Shown here piece after piece: positions 1 to 13,600 of a stretch of DNA of 64,000 nt (position 1 is its first letter; every line of letters starts with the position of its first letter). Both the position numbers and the translations under genes were made by a program. A model generated the notes under the pieces. That model saw only the letters and a list, made by a program, of their open reading frames with translations. It ran no database searches and had not been told where the DNA came from. Origin of the DNA: Wuchereria bancrofti (Eukaryota; Nematoda; Chromadorea; Rhabditida; Onchocercidae); NCBI GenBank assembly GCA_005281725.1, contig SSBO01000002.1, forward strand, positions 448,902 to 512,901, given 5' to 3'.

Positions 1-3000
1 GTAGTATTCTGTCATCACCTATGCTTGTTGGTACAATTGTATTATGTGCCACTTTGCGAGGAGAATTTCTAAGTGTCGAATTGGTAACTTCTGATAAACT
101 TTTTTCTTTTTTTTTAGATCCTGTTATTCTGTTTAATTTGGAAAATAATTGCAGTATAATCCGTTGACTGACTTATTTTTTTAATATTTTTTTGTGTTTT
201 CAATCATAACCTGGTAGTAAAAGTTTTCTTTTTAACTCAAAAAAAATTTATTTATGATTTTGATTTAAAAAAAAAATCACTTATGTTTATGTTAACTGAA
301 CCACTAGTTTTTTGATATGTTATACCAGAAAATTTAAAAGTTTCCATTGCTAACGCTGAGGAATCATTGATTGGATGAAAGATTGTCTTTAGTCAAACTG
401 TCTAGTGTTAAATTACCGGTGTCAGAAGTATTAGTGTAACTCAGAGTTTTATTTTTCATATTTGAAGTAATTATAAAGAAAATTATTAGGTTTTATTAAA
501 AAATCTTTTGCCTCAAAAATAACTTCAATTTCTCTATTTTTCAGTTCCATCAACTTCAATCGCATAAATTTATTTGTTTTATAAATAGTCTGCATCGAAT
601 AACCTACAAAGTCCATTTTAAGACTTTAATTAATCATAAATCCGTTTTTACTGGAATACTTAGGAAATTTTTACACTATAAAAATTTTGTTCAAATGACG
701 GCGATCTATTCTTAAGAAAAAGTTACTTTAGTGTGTATTTTTTTCATCTTTTTTTCTCAAATATCTTCATGAAATAAACGGAAATTTTTACACTTTGATT
801 TATGATAATATGGCGATTATAAGAAAAGATATTATTTTAGCGAGATAAATAGATTTTTTCAATTAATGAAAAAGAATTTTTAGCGTAATTTCATTTGCTG
901 CACATACTTTTAACGGATAAAAATGTAAAATAAATGTGAAAATTGGTAATTCAAGCATCAAACGTTAGATTTTTTAATGCATACATTTTAAGTACCATTG
1001 TTTTGCAACATATATTAGTTTAAGTCTAATCTATTATGTTGATATATGAAATATTAATTAAATTATAAATAATCTTTTTGAGTGAGTAATTTTCTATTTC
1101 AGGAAACTGGTACCATCTTATGGAAAATTCAACTAGCTGCACCTATATTTGCAAATTTATGCATCATAAAAGAACATAATCATGTTCTGGTTGCGAATGT
1201 TAAAGGTCTTATAACATTATGCGACACAAGAAATGGACGTATAGTACGTGTTTTTTTTTTTCTTTTTTAAAATAAATAAAACTTCATTTAAATATAACAT
1301 ATCTTTTTGCATTCTTCATTTACGTCAGTGTTAATTTTCATATAAGTCTATTGTTTATAGTATATGAAATATCCAACATTTCTGCCTGGAAACTGATAGT
1401 TTATTATTAAATTTTTGATCTCTGCCAACATTTTTTGTAGTATTGAAAGCTAGAGATAGAATTAATTTATGTGCAATTAAATTTTATAGAATGGATTTTT
1501 GAGAGAATCAGATTAAATAATGGTTTGGGATAATTTGCTATTGTCTGATTTAGTTTTCAAAAAAAAAAAACAAATGAAGAAAATTTCATGTTTTACTTCA
1601 TTTTTACGATGAATAAAAGATATTTATGGGTATTTGTCGAGGGCAATACTTGATTATACTGCTGTTGAGAAACATTCTATCCATTCTGGGATCTTTCTAG
1701 CAATGACAAATTGCCAATCTTTTTTCCACTCATTTTACGTCAGTTTCAAGCGTAAGTATTTCTCCGATAATTGATCTATTTTTCACGCCTTTCGTGACAG
1801 TCATCATATTTCTTCTTTTTTGAAAATTTGTTTGTACAGTGAACGAAAGTTGTTGATCCATTAGCATTAACATTATACTGTTTTCTCTTCTCTTCCCTCT
1901 CTCTCTCTCTCTTTCCCTCTCTCTTTTTCTTTTTCTATGTTTATTCCTTCTTTTAAGTTGTCGGATCAACAAGATAGTGATTGAATTTTCAACTGTTTTG
2001 TCACGATTTTCTCTTCTAATTCTGTCTAGACTCTTTTTTTTTTCCTCGTTTGCATTCTTTCCAATTTTTTTTTTCTTTGCTTCTCTCTATTTTAGGAACA
2101 TCAAAATTCCCAAAAAAAAAAAAAAAAACATATGCCATCATTTTTTACCAAATTTTTCTCTTCTTCTTGGAATTTTCATTTTTTCTTTTCATTTGTTTGT
2201 TTTATTTATTTATTTATTTTTTTTTTTTTTTTGAAATTTTTGACTTTTCTAACTGATTCCCTTCTTAGTCAACTTTTTACCTTCAATATGAAGTAATTCA
2301 ATCAAAGCGCTCTGTGACAAATAGAGCGAAACAAAATGATACGAATATATTAAAATGAAAGTGCCACTCTCGTAATTGACTAAATATGATTATCTAGAAA
2401 AGCTAGATGATGGAAATTCTTGAAATTTTACAATCAGATAGTTCTTCAAATTTCATCCCTTATCACTAAGGGATTTAACAAAAATTTGAATTTAAAAACA
2501 TTTTACATTAAAATTTTATTTATAGATTTTTGAGAAATTTCTTTTCAGATATATCAATATGATGTTCTGGAGTGTATTTTCGCAGCACCGGTACAATTTC
2601 CGGATGACACCAATAGTTCTAACGTATCAATTATTGTAACTCATTCTTCTTCATTATTCTTGTTACAGACAGATACACTTCAATTGCTCTGGTATATACG
2701 AATTAATGGAGTAGGATCATTTCCAAGACCACCGGAAATTCTGAATAATGAAGGATATCTTTTTATTCAAGATTCCTCCGGTGCTTTATTAGCTATCAAA
2801 GGATTGAGAGATATAATGAAAAAAAATACTATAGATTTGAAAATTTCCAGGATGAAAATTATTGAAGTTTTACGAGTACCTGGTGAAACTTTCAGTGGTG
2901 TACAAATTTTGAAAATAAACAAAAGAGATAGTAATAAGAGCAATGATAGTAGTAGTAGTAAAAGTGATAGTAGTAGTAGTAGTGGTAGTAAAATGACAAT

Positions 3001-3067
3001 TGTTTCTTATCGTGCTTTGATTGGAAGTCGTGATGATCGTATACGGTGCTTTCAGTTTTCATTTTAA
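1..3067 (+). CDS. AASDH: AASDH-type acyl-CoA synthetase, C-terminal beta-propeller (3' end of gene)
   Basis: Three exons fit: 1-83 (open at the left edge, codons from 3), 1103-1243 and 2549-3067, all joined in phase 0 with donors gtaact and gtacgt and acceptors ttcag and ttttcag. They give about 246 residues ending at TAA 3065-3067. The protein repeats a PQQ-propeller pattern: SSPMLVG, ETGTILWKIQLAAPIF, IYQYDVLECIFAAPVQFP, QLLWYIR, then VPGETFSG and a final blade ALIGSRDDRIRCFQF. As I recall the family, this matches the end of human AASDH (ACSF4), where a propeller follows an adenylation domain and a carrier domain. Those upstream domains lie outside the window. A serine-rich insert of about 25 residues (2926-2994) sits before the last blade, where vertebrate proteins have none. 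AASDH is described as a beta-alanine-activating enzyme whose physiological substrate is unsettled. Another PQQ-propeller protein is possible. The propeller itself is clear. Confidence 0.66.
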
Positions 3068-4669
3068 TTGAAGAGAGAGAGAAAAAAAAAAGCGAGAAAA
3101 GTTGAAGAATTTTGAACGATATAAAAGAAGAAAAGAAAGAAAACGGATGATGAGAATGGATGAGGAATGAGAGAGAAAGAAAGAGAGTAGCATTTTCATT
3201 TTTGAAATTTGAACAAACTAAAATAAGAGAGGAAGACGAAAAGGATGAAATGAACAAGTCTAAGATTATTCTAGAGATAGGAGAAGAAGTTCACGATATG
3301 CGAATGGAAATGACGCAAACATTCAATAAATTAAACTAGCAAACTGAATTAAAATCAACAATTATTTGTTTACTTTTTGAACTTGAAATGAAATAAATTT
3401 AAAACTTCTACATTCTTTACTACTATAAAATATTTTGAAGCAAATAAATATTAGTGCTTAAAGCTGAACGAAAGAAAGGAAGGAAGGAAGGAAGATAAGA
3501 AAAGACATTTAGACATATTTCAAGTAACCAAATGGTCACGACTTCATCTACCGTTGACGATATGATCCATCTGAGGAGGATTGGCTAACAAATTTCTTCT
3601 TGTCGTTAATTTTGTCAAAATTTCTCCTCCTCTTCCTCCTCCCCTTTCTCTTTTAATCTCTTCATTTCTTCATCTTGCAATCATTTGAAAACTATTAATA
3701 CTGACAATATTATTAGAAGGTAATGAAACTGTTCACAGCAAAATAAACAAAATACAGGTGAGAGGTAGAAAATATGAACAATGCATTTATTTCCCAAATG
3801 TGTTAGTAGTTATTGCCGCCGAGGCATGAAATCTGGTATTGGTCACTACTACTACTACTACTACTACTGTTGCTACACCTGTATTAGAAGGGGAGTGGTC
3901 CTCAACAATCCCGGTCATTTCTATCCTACCTGAGGGCGGGCAATATCTCTCTTTTTCCTCTGTAACAATTTGTGTTATCTTAAGTGCAAGACGAAATCAT
4001 CGGTGCTTTCTTTATATCTTCTAGAAATTTCATACTATCCTTTTTCATGGTAATCTCTTGATGACATCGTTGATGATAGATAGATTAACCGATGCGTAAA
4101 CTAATTACTAATCAAATAATCAATCTATTTTCTATTGCTAAATAAAATAATGAAGTGGTATTTGTGATAATATTTGTAGCATTTATTCTATTTTTTTTTT
4201 GCTTTTTTTTGCACCCAGATATAATCAATTTCTATCAATTTTTTTTTTTTTTTGACTTTGCATTAAAGAAGGAGAGGAAGAAATTACATTATCATACGAA
4301 AGCATTTATTAGTATTCCTGTTTAAGCAACCTGTAATTCTCTTTTTGTGATCATTAAAATTATTTTACTAAATTCTGCACATTCACTTGTGTTCCTGAAA
4401 ATATTTTTCTAAAAATATTTTATAATTTTCATCAATGTACTAATAATATCTACTGCTAAAAAAAAAAAAAATTGGTGCTTAAAATTTATCACTTCATATT
4501 TTGATAATGATTGAAATTTAATCGTCATTTTTCACTGTAATTTATGCTACTATTAACAACAACAACAACAACAATCGAATATATTTGAAATATTTTCTTA
4601 CTGATATATACTTGTATTAAATTATCTGAAATTTCACACTAATTCTAAGAATTCCTGAAGGTAAATAAA
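3068..4669. other. Intergenic: AASDH 3' UTR and ETS upstream region
   Basis: No gene is seen. The first 300 bases are purine-rich (GA/GAAA runs) and probably 3' UTR, with AATAAA-like motifs near 3391-3397 and 3444. A (GGAA)n run lies near 3477-3495. A more GC-rich patch at about 3805-3960 contains a (CTA)n run and GTGGTC and CCGG words, unlike the AT-rich surroundings; it could be a promoter element of the ETS gene. An (AAC)n run is at 4556-4573. Confidence 0.5.
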
Positions 4670-7600
4670 ATGGAAATCGAAAAACCTGTATTACAACAAT
4701 CATCCACAGATCTTTTAAAATGCTATCATGATGTAAGCTTCAATTCATCACTTTCACATCATCCGGATATCAGTAAAGCAGAAGTAGTAAAAAAAATTGA
4801 TTATATGACAGGGAATGATAATAGTGATAGTGATAATAGTAGTAGTAGAGCTTATCTACTGTTAGATGAAGCAAAAGAAGATGAAGAGAATGATAATGAT
4901 AATGAATCGAAATCATCAAATACTATATTTAAACAACATTTTGCTAATTTTGATGTTGCATCAAAAGAGGAAGAAGAAGCAGCAACAACAACAACAACTG
5001 TAGCAAATTTAAATTATCCGGAATTATCATCATTTCAACATCATTTTTCTATGGTACCAGTGGAAATCACAAAACGAAATCATGCATTTGTTGCTTGTAA
5101 ATTAGTTCAAAATTCATCGGATAGTAGTAGTACTATCAATTCAAATTCAATAAATAGCATTCAAGAAGAAATTCCGGAAGTAGAGGAAAAAAATTCGCAA
5201 AATTTACAAGAGAAAATAAAACATTCGGTATCATCACTCTATTCTTCCTCTGTTGTTCGACAGCAAAATCGACGATCGGTAACACTTAACAATTACATAT
5301 TATCATTGGTTTTTGCAAAATTTAAAAATCATTAATCCATTAATTTCCATTAATAGTGATAATTTCAAAAGATAGAGTATTAATCATGATAAGAATGATA
5401 ATAATTTTGGTACTCAGGATAGAACATTGATTGAGAAAAGACCACGAATTGAACGACCACGAGCACGATATCCAAATTCAGCACGACGTACATCTGCGCC
5501 TGCATGTTTATGGCCTGCACCGTCATTATTTCCTGATCAGGTAATTTATATGATTATTATATAAGTTCTTAAATTCTTATTTCAAATATATTCTTAAATT
5601 ATTATTTAAATTACAAAGTAAATATTAATGTGTTTTTCTTTTAAAATGTTTAACTGTTTGATATTTTTGAAAGTTAATATTGCAATTTTTGTTTTGTTTC
5701 GCAATTTCTTTTAATTTATTTAATTTTTATTAATTTCATTTTTAATCATTATTATAGGCATAAATAAAACTATAACCTTAAAATTTCTGTTCTAACATTT
5801 ATCTACGATTCAATATAAATATAATTTTACAAAATATATATATACATGATATTCTGTCGAAGTTTAGCATATATTTCCGAACAAATTTTTGATCTAAAAT
5901 TATTGAGAAATTTTTTTGAAAGAATATTTTTCTACTCATTTTTTTTTAAAAAATTCTATCATTTTTCTCGAAAAGAATTTGTTAGGAAAAGAAAAAAGCT
6001 TAAGAAGATGAAAAGTATGATATGATTAATTACGTATATTTTTCGTCCTGTATGGTATAGTTTCAAATTTCTTTGATAATGTTTACCAATATTTTAACTT
6101 GATTAAACACTAATAAAATTAGTCAAATATGATAGATGAGTGTAAATCTAACTTAAATTCATATATGAGTAGGGAAATAATTTTAATTTTTCATTGAATT
6201 CAAGTAAAATTTCAAAAATTTCAAACAACTTTTATCATATTTGCAGCAAGCAAAATCAGCATCGTCATCGTTGCACGATAATTTGATTTTACTTCAAAAA
6301 TTATTAGCTAAACAACGAATTATGCAAGAAAATGTAGCAACATTCAATTTTGATCCTTCTACTAGTATTTCTAATGCTAATGATAATATTGCTACCGCAT
6401 CTCAATCAAAAATTTCACCTCCGACATTAGCGCCAAATTTTTCAACTGCTCAAACATCAGCACCAGCATCAACATCATCATCATCATCATCAGTTTTAGC
6501 CACATGGCAATTACTTAGAGGTTTAGTTTTTCTTTCTTTTCACTTTTTTTTTTTTTTTTTTTTTGATTCCTTCACTTTCAAATAAAAATTTGAACAATAC
6601 CATTCGACAATCATTGTTATTGTTGGAGTTTTTATAGGAACAGTGTATGTGACAGTTAAACATGTGACATTTTCTTTTTTTTTTCTTCTTGAAATAATAT
6701 TTAACTTTACTTTAAAACTATTTCACTCTTTTAATTTCTCTACTAAAAATATACATATATGTAAATACATGAAAAATACCACTGAAAAATGAAATTTATT
6801 CATTCGCTTCATATTTCTTCAATTTCTTTCTTCCTATTAGAAATGAACGATTATGGAAAGAGGAAGGAAAAGAATGAAATGGTGGCGTGGGATACATTGA
6901 AAAATACAGGTTTTCCCTTTGTGAATCAACAAAAAAAAAATTTAAAAAAAAAAAAACAGAAAAAAGGAATTTTCAAAATTTAAGTTAAGCTGTTTTTAAT
7001 AATTTTCGCATTAAAATATGTGCATGTATATATATATATGTGTATTATAACACATACAGATGTACTTCGAAATAATTCATCTTTCATTTTTTGCAAAAAG
7101 AATGAAATTCCTTCTCTTCCTTTAAAGGAGGAAGAGAATACAAATTAGTAATAATAATATTAATAATGATAATATTAATAATAATAATGATAATACTGAT
7201 ATAATAATAACAATAATAATAATAGCAGTAGTAATAATAACAGTAATAATAGTATGTATTATAAGTTAAATTGCTGTCAGATTTGAATGAATTTTTTTTT
7301 CCATTAAAATTTTCAAAAAATAAGAAATGAAATTGAGAAATTGCGAGTATGATGTAGTTTTTCATTGTTATTATGCCAAATGGAATATACAAGAATGATA
7401 GCATAAGTATAAGTAAAAGGATGTTAATATAAGTAAGTTAAAATTTACATACATATATGTTCGATATTAGCTAATTCTTTAAATAGTTTTCTAAAAAAGA
7501 TATGCTAATTTTAGAATATTTTAAATATATTTTATTTGAAATCTTTACTGTTTTTCTTTCAATAAAATACAATCGAAATTTAAAAATTGAGAAGTAAAAA

Positions 7601-10600
7601 TTTTCTTGTTTTTTTAACTAAAAGTAAGGATAATTTATGATGTGTAAGATTTCTGCTCTAGTAAAAGTTGCTTTAACCTTTCTCTTCTATTCTTTGCTTT
7701 AATTCTGATTTTAAAAAAATCTAAAAAGCTCATATATTTTATTTGTTACCATCGTTCGTTGACGAATCATTTAAGGAAGCTATAAATTTGTTTTGTTAAA
7801 AAAAGAGAGATAAAGAGGGAGAGAGAAAAAAAACAGAGAATTTTTGGAAGGAAATGGAGGAAAATGCGGTTTTCCGGTTCTTTTTTTTTTTTTTTGAATA
7901 ATTGTATTGTTGGATATTTTATCGATACAATCCAAGAAATTACACATTTCTTCCTCAAGTATTTTCTATCTCTTTTTTTTTCTCTCTCTCTCTCTTCCTT
8001 TACTTCCTTTCCATTAAAATCCTCTTTTTTTTTCTTCAAAATAATCATCTTTATCTTCTAACCGAACAAATTAAACATCAATAAATTACATTAATATGAA
8101 AAAATTTTGAAAAATGATTAAAGTAAAAGTAGCACTAGTAATTTTGAAAAATGATTAAATTAAAAGTAACAATAGTAATTTTGAAAAATGATTAAAGTAA
8201 AAGTAGCACTAGTAATTTTGAAAAATGATTAAATTAAAAGTAACAATAGTAATTTTGAAAAATGATTAAAGTAACAATGGTAAAATAGCAACATTCATTT
8301 GTCGATCCTTCTTAATGATAATGATACTGATTGGTGATAACTTTTGATATCGTTATTTATGATCTTTTCTCTTATTAAATTGTTAGTTCAATCTATAGCA
8401 GAATAAAAGAGGGAAAGGGAGAGAGAGGGAGAAAGAGAGCGGAAGAGATAAAAGAAATGCTTATATTTGAAATACAAAATGTTAAGAGAAAATAAATATT
8501 AAACTGATGTTTTGTTGATCTTTGACTTGATTTTTAACAGTATCATTGTCGATTTTAACCAACAAAACTTTTGCATTAATCTTATCAATGAATCATATCG
8601 TCTAAGATGACACTTCATTTTCTATATGAAAGACAATTGTTTACTTTTTAATTTTTGCTAAGATTATCATACGAGATCAGTAAGATCATTACAAATATGA
8701 AATTTGTCAATTATTCATTCAAATTATCAACTCATATTCATATTCTTCTAAATGTTGTTTTACAGCATTTCCATATTTCGATTTTCCATTTTTCCGGAAT
8801 TGTTGACAAAAATTATTTGAAGTAATTTCTTTATCATATATCTATAAATTATTTGACATATAGCGTTTTGCTTTTTGAAATATCCATCATGTAATTAGGT
8901 CAACCTATGAAATTCCTATAGCGAAATTTGTTCAAGTTTTTAGAACATAAATTTTGATCATTTTGGTGGGTAATAATTATGGGAAAATAGGGAATATATG
9001 AAATGAACGATATTTGTTGCTATCTTCTTATCATAGTTGTAAACAGACAGGCACAACAAGGAGCAAAGCCTATCTAATATTTTAACATTGACCGATTGAC
9101 CTTGTTTTTCCATTTATCTTTAGGATAGGAATGCATGTGACAAACTTTTCAGTGCCTTATTTCTTTTTGTCGCGTAAAATCTAATCTATGGGTGACTTCT
9201 CCAGACGTGGCACTGAACTTTTTCGGGACAACTTGTTGATAGTTGTTGGATTAGGATGATGTTAATATGATCATATTAAAATGAACTATAAAGAATGATG
9301 ACCGTGAAAAAGGAAGAGAAGGGAAGAAATATTATCAAAATTTCTATATTAATTAATTAATTTATTTATTGTTTAATTAATTCATAAACACTAATTATCT
9401 TTGAATAAATAAAATGTAAATAATTAAATTTGTCGTATTTTATGATTATTATTTGAAGAAGAAAAGATATAATTAAACTAAGTGGAAAATGTTTTTTTTT
9501 TTTCACTCATTTATTTCAAGTTAAACAAAATTAATGTCTAGCAGGAAATTCTTATCATTATTCTACAAAGGGATATATTAGTTTTTTTTTCTTTTTTAAA
9601 TGTTTTTATTACATTCGTTGAAAATGATATTAATTTAATGATTTATTTGGAAAAATTAAAAAATTATTGTTTTTGGGTATAAAAAAAATTTTTCCTTGGA
9701 AGAAGCACTTTTTTTTTCTTGAATTTACTTGAAATATTTGAAATTTGAAATTGTTAACCAATGATTGTTTAAATATGTATAGAAGTTTTTTTTTTTAATT
9801 CCAAAGTTTTTTTAATTTTTTTAATTGAGCATAATTACTAAGTTTGAATTCATCTTGTGAAGTTCAATAATCTTTAGCTTTTTTTAGCTACTTGCACCAG
9901 AAAATTTCTGCGAATCATAATGTTCCAGTTAATTTCGTTTTTTTTTTTTACTTCAAAAGAGCCAATTAGTTTAATTTATGAAGACTAGAAACCATTTGTT
10001 ATTTTTTGAAGTTTAGACGTGAAAACGTAAATTACGCAAATTTAAAATCATTTCTTTTTCTGCTAATTTCATATTTTATCCTTTTAATTTGAAATTAATT
10101 CCAACAGACACATTTCTTCATTTCAATCTTTTTCGCTATGGCATTTTTTATTATTTCGGAAAAATTTAGAGGAAATAAGAAAAAAAATGGAAGGGATTTT
10201 CCAGAATATTTAAGTCCTTAAGAATACATTGTTTACTTTTGAACGAAAAAAGAATAATAGTATAATAAATAAATAAATAAATAAATATCATACTGTTCAT
10301 TTAATGAAGCGTATGAAATAATGACGTATTTTAATACTTCTCTTCCTATTTTTCAATCTTTTATTTAATTTTATCTCATTTATCACGTTACAATAATGAT
10401 AATAATGATGAACCGAATAGTTATTGATGCTTCCTCTTATTATTCTAATTTGACAATTTTGATTTAATCAAATTCTTTTAATATATTTTAAAAAAAAAAA
10501 AATTTTTTTTGCATGCATATATGCATTTTCCGGAATATAATATGAATAATAAATAGTACAATTATTATTATTTTCATTTTCATTTTCACGGATCTTCTCC

Positions 10601-13600
10601 GTCATTCATCTCCGCCATCTTTCCTTCATCTACCTCATTTCATTCATTCAGCAACATTCCATCCGCAATTCATTCATTTAATTTATCCCATCAAATTTCC
10701 TCAAAAAAAAAAAAAAAAAAAAACTCCTCAACAATCATCATCATCATCACTATCATTATTATTATTATTATTATCATTATCATCATTTTCACATTTTCAA
10801 TTGGTAAAATTGTTTCTCATTTAATTGTTACTTCTGTTCCGGCTTTGTTGTTAAATTTACTTCAACTTTATGCTGTACAGACTGGTACATACATTCATAT
10901 GGATAAATATGCAAACGAAAAAAAGAAAAATCATACATTACACATGAATTGTTAGATAAATTGTAAAATAATTCTGAATCCGATACAAATGATTATTCTA
11001 TTGAAAGTTGGAAATTGAAAAAAAAAAAAAAGGAAAGAAAGAAAGAAAGAAAGAAAAAAAAAAACAGATTTAAATCTGATCACTTCATCAAACATTTAAT
11101 TTTGAAATTTCAACAGCCTGATAATTATCATCAAATTATAAAATTATGATAAAATTATAATAATTGTCGAATGGATTGTTTAAAATTTAATTACAAAATC
11201 TAGCTTGAATGAAAATAATTAAATTTAATCAAAATTTTACATTTAATATAACAAATGTAACATTTCAACGCAGATGTTAATTCTTAAATATCACTATTTA
11301 ATCTTGATCATACTCTATTCTTATTGCGACAAAAAATAACTTTAAAGAGGAATTTTATTTTATGAAAATTCTAGGCACTGATAATCAATACTTTTGATAA
11401 TTATAAATTCTTTGAGTTAAAAAACTAAGTTTGCTAATATTGTTGAAATAAGAAAATAATTTGAAGTGCAATGTTGAAATTTCTAAAAAGTTTCTTTCTA
11501 TCAATTTATTTGCAACAAGCTAATCCTCAAAAAAACTTTAAAAAAAAAGAAGGAAAAGAATCGATGTCATTAATTAGCCAATTAGCCGACATTTTATAAA
11601 ATTCGATGCAGTTTCCTTTTCTTCAAATCTTTTTTTAACGAATTTATTTATTTATTTTTTCTTTGTCCTTAAAGTACCAACATTATGTGAAAAAATTCTT
11701 CAAAAAAAAAAAATTAGAAAGTGAATAAGGAAGGTTTATTTCTAATTTATGATTATTGAAAGTTTTTTTTTTCTGAATTTGCTCTACTTTCACAATGAGT
11801 AGTGGCGGAAATTATAGTTTAATTCTGATGGGTTCTAGTTTTTTTTTTTCTTCTTTTAATTATTATTGTTGAAATTATTATTTCCTGTTTTATAAATGCA
11901 AGGAAAAAATTTTTCAAAAATATTTTAAGAAAGAAAAGAGAAAGTTTGATAGTATTACTTCTAATACCAAATTATTTGATCATTTCTTGATGCAAAAATA
12001 AGAAGCGAAAAAGATTAAGACTTAAAATTGAGTTTAAAATATTTATTTATTTTAAAATTAAAATGATGCAATTAGATTAGTCAATTATAAGAACATAATA
12101 TTTGTGGAATAATTTATTACATTTTCATATGACTTTTGTTTTCTTTTCGGTGATATTTTCAATTTTAATATGATATTAAATTTAAGTTATGAAATAAATG
12201 GAAAGTTAGGAGGAAAAAGTTACACGGAAAGATCACGTGAATTAATTATAGTAATAAATCATTCATCTACTTTTCGTAATTTTACACTCTCAAGCAATTA
12301 ATTTTTTTTTTTTTTTGATTGTCAAGGAGATGACAATTAAATGTACTAAGGATATGAAACACGCTAAATGCAAAAAAAAAAAAATGAAATCAAATGTTTC
12401 TTTTATTTTACTTCTTCTGTCCACCATTCATTTCACATTTTTCATTCTTTCTAACAATCTATGAAATCTTACAAGTATAAATGATATATGAAGAAATGTA
12501 AAAGAAACTTTTTGTGTTTTTTTTTAAATATTTTAAAAATTTAAATTGAATTATCTCACACCAAAATTTAAATTTAATTAACATTTCTACTTGATTATAA
12601 TTTCCTCTTTTTTTGTACGAAAAGTTTTAAAGTTCGGTAGCAAATTTCTTTTTTCTTTTACAGATGCTCGAATTTTATCACCTTGGTTATCAACAGCACT
12701 TTTTTATCATCCAACAACAACAACAACAACAGCTATAGCGAATACAAATTGGCCTCATACCGATTTCACTTCATCTAATTTTACTGATTGTATAAAAAGT
12801 GGATCAACTCTTGATGCAACGACATTAGCGCCTCAACCATCAACACATATTTATCATTCGACATTGCAAGATGTTTTATGTACTAATTTGCATGGGACAA
12901 TTTCACCATATTCTGGTATCTTTTTTTTTTTTTTTGATAAATGATAATAATTAAATTTTTTATTTTGCTAAAAAATTTTTCTCATCTCATTTTGATTTAT
13001 TTATGTTGCTTATAGTTCATTTTCTTTACTATATCACTCAGATATTACTTATTTTTCTATGGAAAAAAGAAAATAAAAATAATTTAACTCACTGTTGCAT
13101 GGACTATCTGAAAAAGTATTTCAAAAAATTTTGAAATATTTTGGAAAAAAATTCATTGTATTGTTTGATCTTTATTTTAGGCTCACCCTTAACTAATTTA
13201 ACAATTCCCAGTTCATTTTTCTGTTCACCGTATCCATCACAATCAGCGCGAATGTTCATGAGTCGTCGATATAGTGAGCCTACATCATTAATGCCTCATC
13301 ATTCAGGCACTGGAAGGCGCAAAAGTCGTGAAGGTCATACTTTTCATTTCTTGAAACTTTCCCATTTTTAATTCAGTGCATATTTTTCAATCACAAAATA
13401 TTTCACTTATTGCTAATATATGATAACTTTTTACAATTTGAAATATTGCATCGAATGAATTCATTTCATCTATTAAAATGGCGCAATCTGATAATATGAT
13501 TTAAAAAAAAGAAAATTGATTTAGAAACTTTTGTGAAAATTGAAATTTTCAGGGCAAGTAAATTATTTATGGGAATTTTTGTTGCATTTATTGCAAAATA

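Larger units (their letters stand above)
6521..12663 (+). other. 6.1-kb intron 3 of the ETS gene
   Basis: This phase-1 intron is far longer than the gene's other introns (0.1-0.7 kb). It holds no exon I can support. It contains homopolymers, (AAT)n runs at 7148-7256 and (ATC/ATT)n at 10735-10790, a 37-bp tandem array at 8104-8275, and a higher-complexity patch at 9040-9260 that carries a nuclear-receptor-like motif. Its length separates the low-complexity N-terminal exons from the DNA-binding part, so an internal promoter giving a shorter ETS protein is conceivable, as happens in Drosophila E74; nothing here proves it. Confidence 0.6.

Noticed and set aside
2892..3257. 121-codon minus-strand frame rich in Tyr and Phe
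   Set aside because: It is the reverse strand of the AASDH serine repeat and of the GA-rich 3' UTR.
8104..8275. CRISPR-like array
   Set aside because: The units are contiguous tandem repeats with no spacers, inside a nematode intron.
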